DNA of 64,000 nucleotides from Acanthochromis polyacanthus (Eukaryota; Chordata; Actinopteri; Pomacentridae). The translations under genes and the position numbers were made by a program. The notes under the pieces are model-generated. The model searched no databases. It saw only the letters and a program-made list of their open reading frames with translations, and was not told where the DNA came from. The stretch is taken from contig NC_067129.1 in assembly GCF_021347895.1 (NCBI RefSeq), positions 29,983,690 to 30,047,689 on the forward strand. Direction: 5' to 3'. This document shows positions 1-12,110 of this stretch, one piece after another (the stretch's first letter is position 1; each line of letters starts with the position of its first letter).

Positions 1-1400
1 ACAAGTGTTTGTACTTGTTCTGAGCGGCTGCACTTAAAGGCGTGATGAAAATCCTCTTATCACACAGACGGGCTGGAACATAATGAAGTGTATGAATGTG
101 CTTAGTGCACACTTTTGCGCATTAAGCCCCAAAGGCATTTGTGCTTTTGCAGTCGACTGTATAAATGAAAGGTGACGGATGTATCTGTGTGAAGACTGAA
201 AAAAAAAAGAAAAGAAGAGCTCGAGAAAAGTTCAAATCCTGCATAAACACTCAGGTTATTTCATGAAACACCAGCAGAACTTGTGATGTTAGGAAGGTGT
301 GGAGTGGAAGGTGTCTGAGAATCTCCTCTGAAAACCCAGAAAACACTTGAAATCCCATTAAAAGGAACAAGTAAAGTCACTTCTGAACTAGAGTTTGAGT
401 ATTAATTTTTGATGGTTTTTAGTGCGAATAATAAATAATGTCTCAATCAGTATTTCAGGGTTAAGACAGATGCCACTTAATGGTCCCATATGGTGACCCT
501 TTCAAGGAAGTTAATGAAAGTTTCACAATTTTTCAGCCCAAAAGACCAGAAAGATTCATTTCACTGTGACTACTTCAGGAAGAAGACTCTCTCTGCATCT
601 ATGATTGACAGCAAAGAGGAAAACAGTTGATTGCATGGGAGCTGATATCTGTGTGAAACCCGTACTTTGCTTTTAATGTTCTCTGAGCAGTAATTTGACA
701 GAGAAATAGTGCCGAATTCACAACTTGTTTTAAAACAATTTGTCTGTTTTGCAGTTATAAAATCTGTAGTTTTGCTTTCGAAATGTGTGCTTGACGTGCA
801 TTTCAGTCACAATATTCAAAAGTGTGTCAACGGATACAACTTTATTGGGAATTCAGCTGTGTCAAAACGCAGTTCACGTGAGCACAGGGAGCAGGAGAGA
901 AGCTAACAGATGCTAACAACAGCTGAGTTTAGGTTGAACTGAAGCGACATGTAAACACAATAACCCACCCAGTCCGGGTTTGTTGGTTTAAATGAAAGTT
1001 TCTCTGAATGTCTGTCAGTGTTAGTTTCTACAGACACCTGACCTGTGGGAAGAAGGTCAAAGCTAATGCTAGTATTAGCCAAATTAGCTGCAAAATGTGC
1101 GAACACAAAAAATTTTCCTCTGATGTAAGGACATTGCCATCAAAAATAAAAGTAATGCAGGAGGTGATCAGTTTAGGACATCCTCAGCCTACGGTGTTTC
1201 ATCGTTACGTTGGAACTGGCTACAGAAGGTCTTTGGTTTATGATGGACGACGTTTCACAGTAACTGGTTACGTGGAATTAGTTGATGAGCGGGGTGGATG
1301 AATACGTCGTCACGTGATGCTATAAGATGACTTTGCTGACATTCGCCGGTTGTACTCCACCTTGGATTGTGCTACATTCACCAACTTTTTGCCCTTCATT
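1..1400. other. Gene-free unique sequence
   Basis: No convincing coding region, RNA gene or repeat is seen. Short open frames here lack family motifs and splice context. The composition is AT-rich with no CpG cluster. The last 100 bases lead into a short open stretch described separately. Confidence 0.6.
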
Positions 1401-1500
1401 ATGGCTCACAAGCACAAGTCAGACTCTTCTGATGGCAGTGCTTTGAAGAAAAGGAAAGCCGTCTATTGTTTTCTTGTAAAAAGACTCATACACACGTGAA
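1401..1500 (+). pseudogene. Possible N-terminal stub of a pogo/Tigger-type transposase
   Basis: An ATG at 1401 opens a 32-codon frame that begins MAHKHKSDSSDGSALKKRKA and then runs into the left end of the Tc1-like element, where it stops. The start (Met, basic and Ser-rich residues, then a KKRKA block) resembles the N terminus of Tigger-like CENP-B-box transposases as I remember that family. After the KKRKA block the match is lost, before the Tc1 insertion point. The similarity is short and low-complexity, so this may be chance. If real, it is a relic cut off by an older break and not by the Tc1 insertion. Confidence 0.2.
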
Positions 1501-1703
1501 CAAAATTGTTGGTACCCCTCAGTTAAAGAAGGAAAAACCCACAATTCTCACTGAAATCACTTGAAACTCACAAAAGTAACAATAAATAAAAATTTATTGA
1601 AAATTAAATAATCAAAAACAGCCATTACTTTTGAATTGTTGATTAACATAATTATTTTAAAAAACAAACTAATGAAACAGGCCTGGACAAAAATGATGGT
1701 ACC
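1491..1703 (+). repeat. Left terminal inverted repeat of intact Tc1-like element
   Basis: This 213-bp arm pairs with 2913-3125. Transposase-binding direct repeats probably sit at the outer end (around 1499-1515) and at the inner end (around 1687-1703), since a related ACAAAAT...GGTACC motif occurs at both. Differences from the right arm lie near 1499, 1616, 1625, 1655 and 1680-1684. Confidence 0.93.
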
Positions 1704-1769
1704 TCTATAAAAGATTGAAAACTATTTGACCAGAGTGACATGATTAACTCAGGTGTGTCATTTAATTGA

Positions 1770-2906
<1,137 letters not shown>

Positions 2907-2912
2907 GTTATG

Positions 2913-3125
2913 GGTACCATCATTTTTGTCCAGCCCTATTTCATTAGTTTGTTTTTTTAAATAATTATGTTAATCAACAATTCAAAAGTGATGGCTGATT
3001 TTGATTATTTAATTTTCAATAAATTTTTATTTATTGTTACTTTTGTGAGTTTCAAGTGATTTCAGTGAGAATTGTGGGTTTTTCCTTCTTTAACTGAGGG
3101 GTACCAACAATTTTGTCCACGTGTG
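2913..3125 (-). repeat. Right terminal inverted repeat of intact Tc1-like element
   Basis: Reverse complement of 1491-1703 with about six mismatches. It begins seven bases after the transposase stop codon, so the 3' untranslated part of the gene lies within the TIR. Confidence 0.93.
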
Positions 3126-3127
3126 TA

Positions 3128-4725
3128 CATGCATGAAAGTCATTGGTATTGACTTGCCCAAAGAACTGATCAATATTATGATGCACGTAATGGCTGTGTT
3201 TACATTTTTGCCAGAGTTTGGAATCACGATGAAAATCGACTTACATGGAGCCATAGGACCGGAACTCCAACTTAAATCGAGGACTCCCTGTACGCTGGAT
3301 GTTGAGGTCCTCAGATGCTTTGAGTGCATGAAGACTCTTGTGTTCACTCTCGCAGTCAACAGCAAAACATTTGGTGAGTTTTGAGTCATTTTAGAATTTA
3401 GCAGAAGCAGCTGTAGAAGCTGAATAAACCCAGTGGACTGACAGACAACAACTGTTTCCTCAGTTTATACATAAAAACTGAATAAAATCCTGCAACATGA
3501 ACGGCAATAGCAAGCATGTTCATATTATGACGGCTGTTATTTTGCACCTCCAAGTTTTTAAGACACAAAAAACCAACACACAAACGGATTCTCACCATCT
3601 AGAACTTTTAATGCAATCAATACACAAAAAACCCTCAGTGCACCTTGAAAAACACGCCTGGTGAAAAGAAAAAAGGAATTACACTTTTCATCCTATTTAT
3701 TTTCAGTTATCTTTTTATTCCTTAAACCCTTTTCATGTCTTAATTAAGCCTCCGTTTTAAGCCCCACTAATCAGTTGTATTTTGCATTATTTGACTTCGC
3801 ATTTGCAGATACGATCGTTTCATACACACAAAGTTTAAATTACTTTTGCGCCGAAACTTTCCTCAACCATATTTCCCCTGAGGACCGTTACGCCATAGGT
3901 TTCACCGGCAACGGTGTGTTGAGTTGTGTTTCCGTGCAGCTGCATGTGTCGATGTGTGTTTGTTTTCACAGGAAGCTCACATTAGGAGCAGCACAGCCAT
4001 AACTAGCTCATGCATTTTGCTGAGATTGCTGCATAATTCAGACGCGCTGCCTTTTGTTCAGCACCACACATAAAAACAAGATCGTTAACCTGCTACGTTT
4101 CCGCTTTCCGCTGATAGAGACATCTTATTTGTAGTGTTTACATGATGTAGATGTCTGTGTTTGGTCATTAATTTTTCAGCAGAGTGTCTAAGCTCCCCGG
4201 TACAGCCTTGATCCAGCATGCTTCATCGAACTGCCTGTCTTAAAGCCAGAGGGTTAGCGGAGTCATCAGCCGTCCGGCGATACTGAGGCAGCATCTTTAA
4301 GGAGGAGAACTTCAATGTGCGTGTTTTTTATAAAGCAATCCATATATGCAGCAGTATGTGCATATGCTGTGTGGTGAAAGATGAGATGAAACATCATTAA
4401 TCCCTGCAGCAAAATTGTGTCATTACTGAAACTGGAGCGAGAAGAAAATCAATCATTTATGAAGAATTTAACATTCACTCAGTAAACCCTGCACCTCCAG
4501 TATTATACTTTTGTCTCCTATTGTCTTCTACGCAACGATCCCTCATTTTCATGACTACTGCAGCAAAGTTTCAAACCACTCTAACCAGTAAGATGGAGGA
4601 AAAGCAAACTAAACTCTGCAGTTTTTTAAGGAAGACATTCATTTTGTCCACGTGATGCACAGTTGTAAACAGGAAAAGCACTCAGAGAGCGAAGGACTCC
4701 ACCAAGGCTGCTCAGTCGTTGAAGG
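3128..4725. other. Gene-free unique sequence
   Basis: AT-rich, no motif-bearing open frame, no recognised repeat. An 87-codon open frame at 3121-3384 starts at the element border and shows no family features. Confidence 0.6.
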
Positions 4726-4729
4726 ATTT

Positions 4730-5070
4730 CTGATGGATAAGTCCCGATAACTCCATAACGGTGGATTTGTAGTAGGATGACAATCATATGATCATCAGCA
4801 GTCAGCTGACGTAGAGTTCACTGGTTGTCATGGTTATAGTGACACCGTGCCACTATCTCTCAATGACACAGAAATCTTTAACAAATCCATGGATCCAGCC
4901 TATACTTTTGGCATCATTGCCAAAACCTGCTCAGGTAGTTGTTGTGTCATTTCTGACCTTCCCTGAAAACTTCATCCAAATCTGTTAGTCCATTTTTGAG
5001 TAATGTTGCTAACAGACAGACAGACAGACAGACAAACATACGCAAAACTCTGCTGCATTCCTAGGCGGAG
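4730..5070 (-). repeat. Interspersed teleost repeat, reverse-oriented copy
   Basis: This segment is the reverse-complement counterpart of 23262-23560: both contain the same blocks in the same relative order, for example the text around GGTCAGAAATGACAC and GTGGCACGG, and both end in a CRGA-type tract beside a GGCGGAGT motif. It includes (ACAG)n at 5012-5034. I recognise it as a dispersed teleost repeat but cannot assign it safely to a named family; a retroposon 3' region is one possibility. Confidence 0.7.
5012..5034. repeat. (ACAG)n microsatellite
   Basis: About six uninterrupted ACAG units inside the interspersed repeat at 4730-5070. The homologous copy at 23.3 kb has a shorter CTGT tract at the matching place. 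Confidence 0.9.
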
Positions 5071-5084
5071 TAATAATAACACAG

Positions 5085-5275
5085 ATGGTTCAAGTGTAAG
5101 AGTAATTAGAGGTTTTGTAATTAATTAATTGCTATTAATTGCATTCTTGTCAAATAGCAATATTTGACACAATAAGTAAAGTTTTTCACTTCAAATGTGG
5201 AAGGTTCGATTAAATGTGTAATTTTTTTCTACAATTAATTAATCAAAATTAACTCATTAAAGTCCCAGCCCTAAT
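5085..5275 (-). repeat. AT-rich palindromic interspersed repeat
   Basis: On the reverse strand it starts AGGGCTGGGACTTTAATG and carries clusters of TTAATTAA at both ends (5121-5131 and 5233-5243). This head and the TTAATTAA blocks are familiar from a dispersed teleost repeat. The two ends are partly complementary, which suggests a MITE-like element. No target duplication could be defined. Confidence 0.55.
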
Positions 5276-5648
5276 TAAAACATGTCACTAGTAACACTTA
5301 ATGCAGATAGTACAGCCAAAATACACGATCAAAGTTTGGGCCAAACTCTCCCGATAAAGTTCCATCATCGGGACAATGATAGTGACCTTCTTTTTTGGGG
5401 GGTTGGGCATACTGGATATATGCAAATCATTTTACACACTGTGTAACTTTTTTTTTTAAAAAATTGTACATTTTTATTATCGATCTGCGTCTTTGCACAT
5501 GTCTCCGCTGTATATTTTGCACATTGAATTTTACAAATATTATGTTATAACCGCATTTGTCTGTAAGCTTTCATACTTCTGTGAATAGCTTTTAATGCCA
5601 AGACATGGATTCTTAACTGTGATTATAGCTGGTGTAACAAAGAACAAA
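5276..5648. other. Gene-free AT-rich sequence
   Basis: No coding or RNA feature is seen. A G-run (TTTTTTGGGGGG) occurs near 5392-5402. Confidence 0.55.
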
Positions 5649-5649
5649 A

Positions 5650-5775
5650 ATCTATCGAACCCAGACTGTTTTAAAACATGAACTTTGGTTGGAGGTCATT
5701 AAGCGTCACAGAAGTCTCTGTCATGGTGCCCTTTGCTAACTAAACCCCACAATGCTCTCTGCAAAACAAGCCTGT
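5650..5775 (+). repeat. Short third copy of the locally duplicated repeat
   Basis: Shares GGTTGGAGGTCATTAA, CACAGAAGTCT and CACAATGCTCTCT blocks, in order, with 7840-7945 and 16445-16530. It lacks the flanking parts that those two longer copies have. Confidence 0.7.
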
Positions 5776-7204
5776 AGATGAACTAATTAAAAGAGGCAAA
5801 GCTTCAGGTGACATTTACTTGAATTAAATCAGAAAAATATCCTCAGAAAACACAACATACTCATTTTATAATCAAAAACAAGACAAATAAGATTATTAAC
5901 CTTAATGCAGGACTATTCCACTTAGATCTGCAGTTTTTGCAGTGTAGATGTAATTAGGGACATTATAGCATAAATATAGCCAGCAATACTTATGATTTCA
6001 TATGCAAAACTAATAGAATTATTAATGTTAATGATATTTATGCCAGTAAGTCATATAACTGAGCCAGCATCTACAAAATTAGCACCCAGGAAGAAATATA
6101 TTTCACAAAATAATATTATAAAAATACCAATGCAGCATTTGTTTTGTGTGGATGAAAGTGAGAAGCTAAAACTTTTGAAAGATTGTAGTTGAAGACTGTC
6201 TGACCTTTAATTCCAACTCCTAACCACATTTGCTGCATCATGTGAACATACTTACTCCCCTGCTTCAGAGGAAAACATTACCCTTGAATATTAATTGGAA
6301 ATTAGTTGCATGTAAATGTAATTTGCGGGCGATAAGGTATAATCAGACACCACAATATGCACACACTGGATTCACTATTGTTCATTAGGTGCAATGTTTC
6401 ACTGTGTAGTTAACGGTGGTTTTAATTGTCTTTGCACAGTGGTGGGATCTCTTCATATGCAGCCACACCAATGAGTAAGACATGTTTTGTGTACGTGCGT
6501 TAATGTTCCGGTTTATCCTTCAGAGGTCAAAAGGCTTTTTGCAGTAATGGAGCTTTTTCTGGATGAAAAGACCAAAAAGGTATTGATGAGAAAACCAATA
6601 GAACTGTTCATCGTCCCTGATTCATTGGCCCATACATCAGGATTGGGAAGCCTCGCTGCTGATAGGGTCACGCTGCCCTTTTTATGATTTGGGACCCTCC
6701 ATCCCCTCGACAACACACACCACTAAAAAATTCAATTATGAAACTACTTCTGTCCTCGTATTAAAGTCGATTATTGAACATCTGAGGGATGTCGCCGTCA
6801 AAGGATTGTTCCACATTCGACTTCTAAATCTTCACTTTTTCTGACCTCTATTTGGTGTTTTGTGGGGAAGTGTCTGCATTCCAGGTAAAATATTTGATTT
6901 ATTGTTGATGTGACCCAACACGTTTTTATCAAACAACCCGTACGAGTGTTCCAAACAGTGTTTCTAATCAACTACCTCACTAGTTAACAGGCCAAAAATC
7001 CTCTTTTGGCTTTGTCCATAAGGTGCATTATTAGACACATCATGACCAAAGTAACCAAGCAAATTCAGACTTCCATGGTTTCATACCTAACAAACCTAAA
7101 GAACCAAACCAGTCACCTTACCTGATGGGGCTTTTAGTGTTATTGTTCTTCACATATTCATCAGTATAGCTGAATTACTACCTCATTACTTGCACTTACA
7201 GTGT
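5776..7204. other. Gene-free AT-rich sequence
   Basis: A few 60-70 codon open frames show no recognisable domain and no splice context. No RNA gene or terminal-repeat pair was found by eye. Confidence 0.55.
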
Positions 7205-7295
7205 TTGCACTGAGGATGTCCCAATCAGAGCTGGGTATCGGCATAAATCTTAGTCTAATCCTTTGTTTACATCCTCTGTTATGCAGGCATCTCAA

Positions 7296-7670
7296 CCCTC
7301 GTGTTGTTCTTACCAAAAAATGTTGTTGCCTTGTCTGAAAAAAGTCCAAAAATTCTGAAAAAAACTTCCTCAAATTTATAAAAATTTGCAAAATCTTCAG
7401 GAAGAAAATTCCTGAAAAGTTTCCCTCAAAAGTTTTATTTTTTAAATAAAAAATCCCCAAATTTGACAGCGAAATTCACTGGATTTTGGTTGATTTTTTT
7501 CTGAATGTTCTTAAACATTTTTTTTAATTTGTTTATTTCCACCCAAATTTTTTTTAAAAATGTCCTAAAACAATTTTGAAAATGTGGAAGTTTTCACTGT
7601 GAAAAAAAAAAATTCCCACATTTTTAAAACTTTAAAACGAGTCAATTTGATCCGCAGGACAACAGGGGGG
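7296..7670. mobile_element. piggyBac-like MITE
   Basis: The ends are inverted: CCCTCGTGTTGTTC on the left and GGACAACAGGGGGG on the right. The right end is followed by TTAA (7671-7674) and the left is preceded by TCAA (7292-7295), a one-base decay of TTAA. TTAA target duplication plus a CCCT-type terminus fits piggyBac. The interior is T/A-rich and non-coding. It interrupts the local repeat: the corresponding interval at 16.25-16.45 kb lacks it. Confidence 0.62.
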
Positions 7671-8157
7671 TTAAAAGGAGAGCACAACTTGTGGTATGTG
7701 GTTGTTAGGCATAGAAACTGTGAATAGTTTTCCTAATCAATAATCTGCAACAACTGACTTTTGTTTCTGTTGTAATCAGTAGAATTTGGCCATAAAAGCA
7801 GCTCTGTTCCATATTTTACCAGACAAAAACCCTTTCTAGTCAAACCCCGATTGTTCTAAAAGCACAACCTTTGGTTGGAGGTCATTAACAACCACAGAAG
7901 TCTTTATTGTGGTGCCTGTTGCTAGCTAAACTCCCACAATGCTCTCTGGTTGATAAAATGAACTGACTGTAGTCTGAGTGATGCATCCTCTGGTCTCTAC
8001 AGTATTGAAAAGTAAGAGGCTCCACTTGGTGGAACAACCAGGTACTACAGCTAGGTTCCAGGTACTATAGCTACAATACATTTTCTCACTAGCATATTGA
8101 GAATACAGGTTTTCTCCATCTTTTGGAGCTTGTGGAGCCACAGAACATCCTACCATC

Positions 8158-8484
8158 TAATATAACATTTACCCTTTAACACCACATTTACCCTTTACTA
8201 CTGCATTTACCCTCTAATACTACATTTACCCCCTGAAGTTACATTTGCCCCCAAACTCTACATTTACCCTCCAATATTATATTCACCCCTTGGTTACATG
8301 TACCTGCTAACGCTACATTTACCCTATAACATAAAATTTACCCTCAAATGCTATATTTACCCTCGACTACTACTACATTTACCTTCTAATGTTACATTTA
8401 CCTTCTAATGCTACATTTACCCTCTAATGATACATTTACCCTCCAACACTACATTCGCCCTTGAACACTACATTTATCCTCTAA
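8158..8484 (+). repeat. Minisatellite, about 17-18 bp unit
   Basis: About 18 imperfect tandem copies of a unit close to CTACATTTACCCTCTAA. Units differ by single substitutions and small length changes. The homologous interval in copy B (around 16698-16730) holds one ACTACATTTC-like unit only, so the array looks like an expansion specific to this copy. Confidence 0.88.
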
Positions 8485-8487
8485 CAA

Positions 8488-8535
8488 GGTTCATGAACCC
8501 CTACAGGTTCATGAACCCCTACAGGTTCATGAACC
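8488..8535. repeat. Three 18-bp units each holding a perfect 12-bp palindrome
   Basis: GGTTCATGAACC occurs at 8488-8499, 8506-8517 and 8524-8535, separated by CCTACA. Copy B has a single GGTTCCTGACC at the matching place. Confidence 0.95.
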
Positions 8536-8679
8536 TTAAGGACTGCATTGCAGAGCTATTCAGCTGTCAAACAGATACATTGGATTGCTTTTAATAAACT
8601 TTAATGTACTTTAAGTGTGTATTATCTATGAAACTGGTGTCAGATTTGGACTCTGGGACTTCCTTTTCAGGGACTTTAT

Positions 8680-9542
8680 GGGTCATTCCGTGTGGTTTCA
8701 CCAGATGGTGGTTGCTGCACCATTTTCAAATTAGTCCTAAATTTGCATGCCATTAGATAGTCACAAAAGTACTTTCTATGCAAAATTTTAGGCCTGTAGC
8801 TCAAATAGTTTCTGAGTTGTGGGGGTCTGAAATTTTCAGAATTTGGGCTATAAAAAGCCTTGCCAGCATTTTTTGCATCTTTCAGTGGTTATTTCTCAGC
8901 CTCTAAACATACCAGAGAGCTGTGAGTTGGTAAACAAGGCCTCTGCATGTAGCTAGTGCCCCACAAACATCCCCAGGTGTTTCCCTACACTCTGCAGGCC
9001 GTGGGGGCTTGCTAAAAATGCTAAAAAATTAAGAGACACCTACTCACGAGTGGGGTTTGGGACCTTAAAAGTACTAGAAATACTGCACAGATGTGTTCTA
9101 ACACCCCTGGGTTCCATTCTACACAAACTTGTGTGATAACTTAGCAAACTGGAGCTTTCTAGGTACCTCAGTTTGGAAAATATGAGCTCCCAAAGTTGGA
9201 CGAGATTTTAAATTGTCTATTTTGGGGGGCAAAAATCTCAATGTGGGACAGGTACCAGAGACCCCAAATTTTTCTACAAGACAGTTCCATCTGTCTTCTA
9301 TCACTGTACAAAAAAGCAGCAGGGTTATATTTGTAGTTACTGAGATATTCGTACTCAAAATGGCATGGGTAATGTCAAAATCGTTTTTTGCTTTTCAGTA
9401 CTTTAAATTGGGATACAAGTATTAGTAGTCATTCCAATGGTAGTATTATGTATGTTTTGTTCTTTTTGAAATGTTAGTTGTTAAAGGTGACTACCTTCAA
9501 AAAGTGTAATGGAATATCTGGTCATTTCACCTGGAATGACCC
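8680..9542. mobile_element. Unassigned TIR element with a 4-bp TTAT duplication
   Basis: The left end is GGGTCATTCC followed by GTGTGGTTTCACCAGAT; the right end, read on the reverse strand, is GGGTCATTCC followed by AGGTGAAATGACCAGAT. That makes a TIR of about 27 bp with a perfect outer 10. TTAT flanks both ends (8676-8679 and 9543-9546). The 863-bp interior has no long open frame, so the element is non-autonomous. A 4-bp duplication is unusual for hAT (8), Tc1 (2) or Harbinger (3). I cannot name the superfamily. Confidence 0.72.
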
Positions 9543-9945
9543 TTATAGATCTGCCCATTCTAGAGGAAGCTAGTGTGTAGAGTTGCATGCTAGCTGCTGT
9601 GGACAGGAACTGATTATTTTCGTGGAAAACAAAACCTAACTATATAAGTTCAATACACAGAAGTTTTAGGGGTTTAATCAACAACCTGAGAATGACTTAG
9701 CCATTAAAACTACTTGACTGAGGTCAGAAGAAGATGTTTCTAAAAATATAGATTGTTATAGCAATGAGTTTTTGCTGGAGTCTGAGTTAAATTGTCAGCT
9801 GATGGCTCTGTGACCTTTTATTTTTTGCTTTACTATTCATACCTCTACTTTAATCTTCTTTCAAGTTTCTGTTGCTCTCTTTCTTCCTCTTTTGTTTTGA
9901 CTTTCCCCTTCCCCTCGCTCTACCCGCTGCATCACTTTCACAAAG

Positions 9946-10047
9946 AAAGCGTCTGAAACAAGAAAGCGATGAATGGAAGGACATCCAGGTTGAAGCCCAG
10001 AAAAAGAACAACAGCTGTTCTGCGTCAAGAAGACGAGGAAGTGATGA
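9946..10047 (+). CDS. Candidate penultimate coding exon (unidentified gene)
   Basis: A pyrimidine-rich tract (about 9867-9935) precedes CACAAAG, taken as a weak acceptor, and the segment ends at a consensus donor GTAAGT (10048-10053). The frame AAGCGTCTG... is open across the segment and reads a charged Lys/Glu/Arg-rich peptide (KRLKQESDEWKDIQVEAQKK, then a Ser/Arg stretch). It ends in a split codon that joins in phase to 10140-10197 across a 92-nt gap, a typical teleost intron length. Both acceptors would be AAAG rather than CAG, and 34 open codons can occur by chance. No gene family is recognised. Confidence 0.25.
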
Positions 10048-10139
10048 GTAAGTAGTTAGTCGAGGCATGATGGGAAGGTGACTGCTTTTATTCTTCGCCG
10101 TTCTGTGGATAATTTCACATTTCACCTTCTGTCTCAAAG

Positions 10140-10197
10140 CTGCGTCCAAGGAGGAGACGAGGACGATGATAATCACCTCGAAGGAAACTTTAAATGA
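10140..10197 (+). CDS. Candidate terminal coding exon (unidentified gene)
   Basis: Follows TTCTGTCTCAAAG. When joined in phase to the preceding candidate exon it reads an acidic tail (GGDEDDDNH) and stops at TGA 10195-10197. The acidic C terminus after a basic stretch is protein-like, but the exon is only 18 codons and the call depends on the preceding one. No poly(A) signal was identified nearby. Confidence 0.22.
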
Positions 10198-10947
10198 GTC
10201 CTAGAAGTGTTATTCACTGTTATATTTAAAGTATTTGAAGCTTAAAGTGATTAACCCGATGCTCTTTGCAGATTTTAAAACTGCATGATGCTAAAACTCT
10301 ACTAGACATGACTTTAAGGACTTCAGATGAGAAACTTTCCTGACATTGTGTCATTTTCTTCAGTCTGTCATCAGCTTTCTCACAGAAAACGGGAATAACA
10401 AAACAAAAACCAGAGGCAGAAACGAGCTTGAGAGGAGAAAACGTGCTGAGTGTAAATGATATATTACATTTCTGTCCAGTTTTTCTTTCGCTCTTGACAT
10501 TTATGCTCCCAGCTGTCCCTTTTTTGTGTCATCAGATCGTCGCCACAGTGATATATTCTAAAGGCCTCTCGTCAGTTCGGTCCACTTACTCACTGTCTCA
10601 GCGGTGGAATTAGCGAGACAGTGAAGGCTTTGCCGTGATTTAACTCGAGGCCAGTGGAGGTTCAAGTGAGTCTGACAACCTCGTAACTTAATGATCTATA
10701 AAACCAATTGATGAACTTCTGAAGCGGCGAATGGAGAAATGACAGCGGAGCTGGCCGGAGGTATGACGTAACTACAATGGTGTATAAATCTAAGGAGAGC
10801 ACTTCAAATCCGTTCAAGCTGTCACTTCTTAATTATCCATAGTTTCATATAAATCAAATGATGTTTGTAAAATCTGTTTTACTGATTGATGCAACACAAA
10901 TCTGGATGTAAAGTGCCACTTTACCTGCTGTGATGTGTCTGCATATA
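10198..10947. other. Gene-free sequence
   Basis: No coding, RNA or repeat feature is supported. If the exon pair just upstream is real, the first part would be its 3' untranslated region. Confidence 0.5.
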
Positions 10948-11215
10948 CACTACTGTTCAGAAGTTTGGGGTCACCCAGGCAATTTTAGACATTTTAGTCT
11001 CTCTGCATTAGTTAAAGATGCTCCATGTTAGTTAAAGTTGCTCTAAAATGAGTTAAAGTTGACCTACACTACTGTTCAAAAATTTGGGGTAACCCAGACA
11101 ATATCATGCTTTCTGTGAAAACGCACACTTTCATTCATGTGCTAACATAATTGCACAAGCATTTTCTCATCCCTCATCCCTCATCAATGAGCCTTTCAAC
11201 ACCATTAGCTAACAC
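10948..11215. mobile_element. Fragments of a Tc1-type MITE (two left ends)
   Basis: Two copies of the terminal sequence CACTACTGTTC follow TA dinucleotides at 10946-10947 and 11065-11066, each running into the GTTTGGGGT/ATTTGGGGT subterminal motif. The second copy continues through blocks (GTGCTAACATAATTGCAC, CAATGAGCCTTTCAACACCA) that match, in reverse complement, the right half of the complete MITE at 41103-41467. Neither copy has a matching right end here, so these are truncated and possibly nested copies. Confidence 0.75.
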
Positions 11216-11220
11216 AATGT

Positions 11221-11510
11221 TTGTTTGATTTGAACATGTGACATTAAACTGAAAATAGTCAACTAGAGCAACATTTAGACTCAGTTTGAGTCTCATTTCT
11301 TATGAATACACACTAAAAAAAACAATGTTCTCCTTCCTTCTTTGGTCTCCGCATTAAAATTTCTCCATTTTGGTCTAAATGATCGGCTGTGTTTGCCCAG
11401 TAGTCGCTAACTTTGGTGCTGTATAATAGATTTGCACGTCTTTCTGAATGAAAACCGCTGTCAGACAAAAAGAACAATAAACTCAAAGTCTACACAAAAC
11501 TTCCTAGAAC
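11221..11510 (+). repeat. Direct repeat, unit 1 (mate at 11815-12110)
   Basis: Shared blocks in the same order include ATTTAGACYCAGTTT, ATTTCTCCATTTTGGTC, GCTAACTTTGGTGCTGTAT and AAGTCTACACA. The two units are about 600 bp apart in the same orientation and have drifted substantially. Confidence 0.8.
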
Positions 11511-11814
11511 GATGACAATCTGAAGATTCTTTACTTTTTAACAGAATCTGGATAATTTTTGGCAGATTTTAAACAGGACGTGTAAAATATGGTGATTTTC
11601 ATCAGCTATCACAGTTTAATTTCCAAACCAAACAGCACCACATGGATGAGTAGTTGAAGAACAGTTGGAGAGTTCAATATCTGACAATTCTCTCTGGTTA
11701 AACAGCTTCTGGCTGAGATTAATGGTGTGATTTTGATATTTCTTTAAAAAAAACAAAACACATGCATTGATTGCTTATAGGGTAGTAGAAAGAACCTGGA
11801 AATACAGGGGGAAA

Positions 11815-12110
11815 AAATCACTCATGTGATGTTGAACTGAAAATATTGCTTAATTAGTCAACTCGAGCATCATTTAGACCCAGTTTAAGTCATATTTCTT
11901 ACACATATACACTATAAAACCAATGCTCTTGTTCCTTTTTTAGTCTCCTGATGAAAGTTTCTCCATTTTGGTCAAAATGCTCAGCTATGTTTACCTAGTA
12001 GCTGCTAACTTTGGTGCTGTATCATAGAGTTTTATGTCTTTTTTGATGAAAACAGTTGTTTGCAGGGAAGTAAAAGTCTACACATAACTGTATAGAGTGA
12101 TGAGGAACTG
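11815..12110 (+). repeat. Direct repeat, unit 2 (mate at 11221-11510)
   Basis: See the mate for the shared blocks. The spacing sequence 11511-11814 shows no repeat of its own. No open frame spans either unit, so this looks like an old local duplication or two copies of an unclassified repeat. Confidence 0.8.

Larger units (their letters stand above)
7205..8640 (+). repeat. Local repeat, copy A (homologous to 16240-17220)
   Basis: Colinear blocks are shared with 16240-17220: a GATGTCCCAATC head, the GGTTGGAGGTCATT / CAATGCTCTCT region, a GGTGGAACAACCAGGT block, an ACAAGGTTC block and a final CTTTAATGTACTT block. In copy A a 375-bp MITE (7296-7670) interrupts the left part, and a minisatellite (8158-8484) plus a palindrome triplet (8488-8535) occupies the right part. 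Copy B has a different array in the equivalent interval. Family unassigned. Confidence 0.75.

Noticed and set aside
1008..1301. 97-codon open frame upstream of the Tc1-like element
   Set aside because: No domain and no splice context. The peptide is not protein-like in composition and its length is within chance.
8488..8535. CRISPR-like regularly spaced palindromes
   Set aside because: Only three units, 6-bp spacers identical to one another, in a eukaryotic repeat-rich context. This is a short tandem array.
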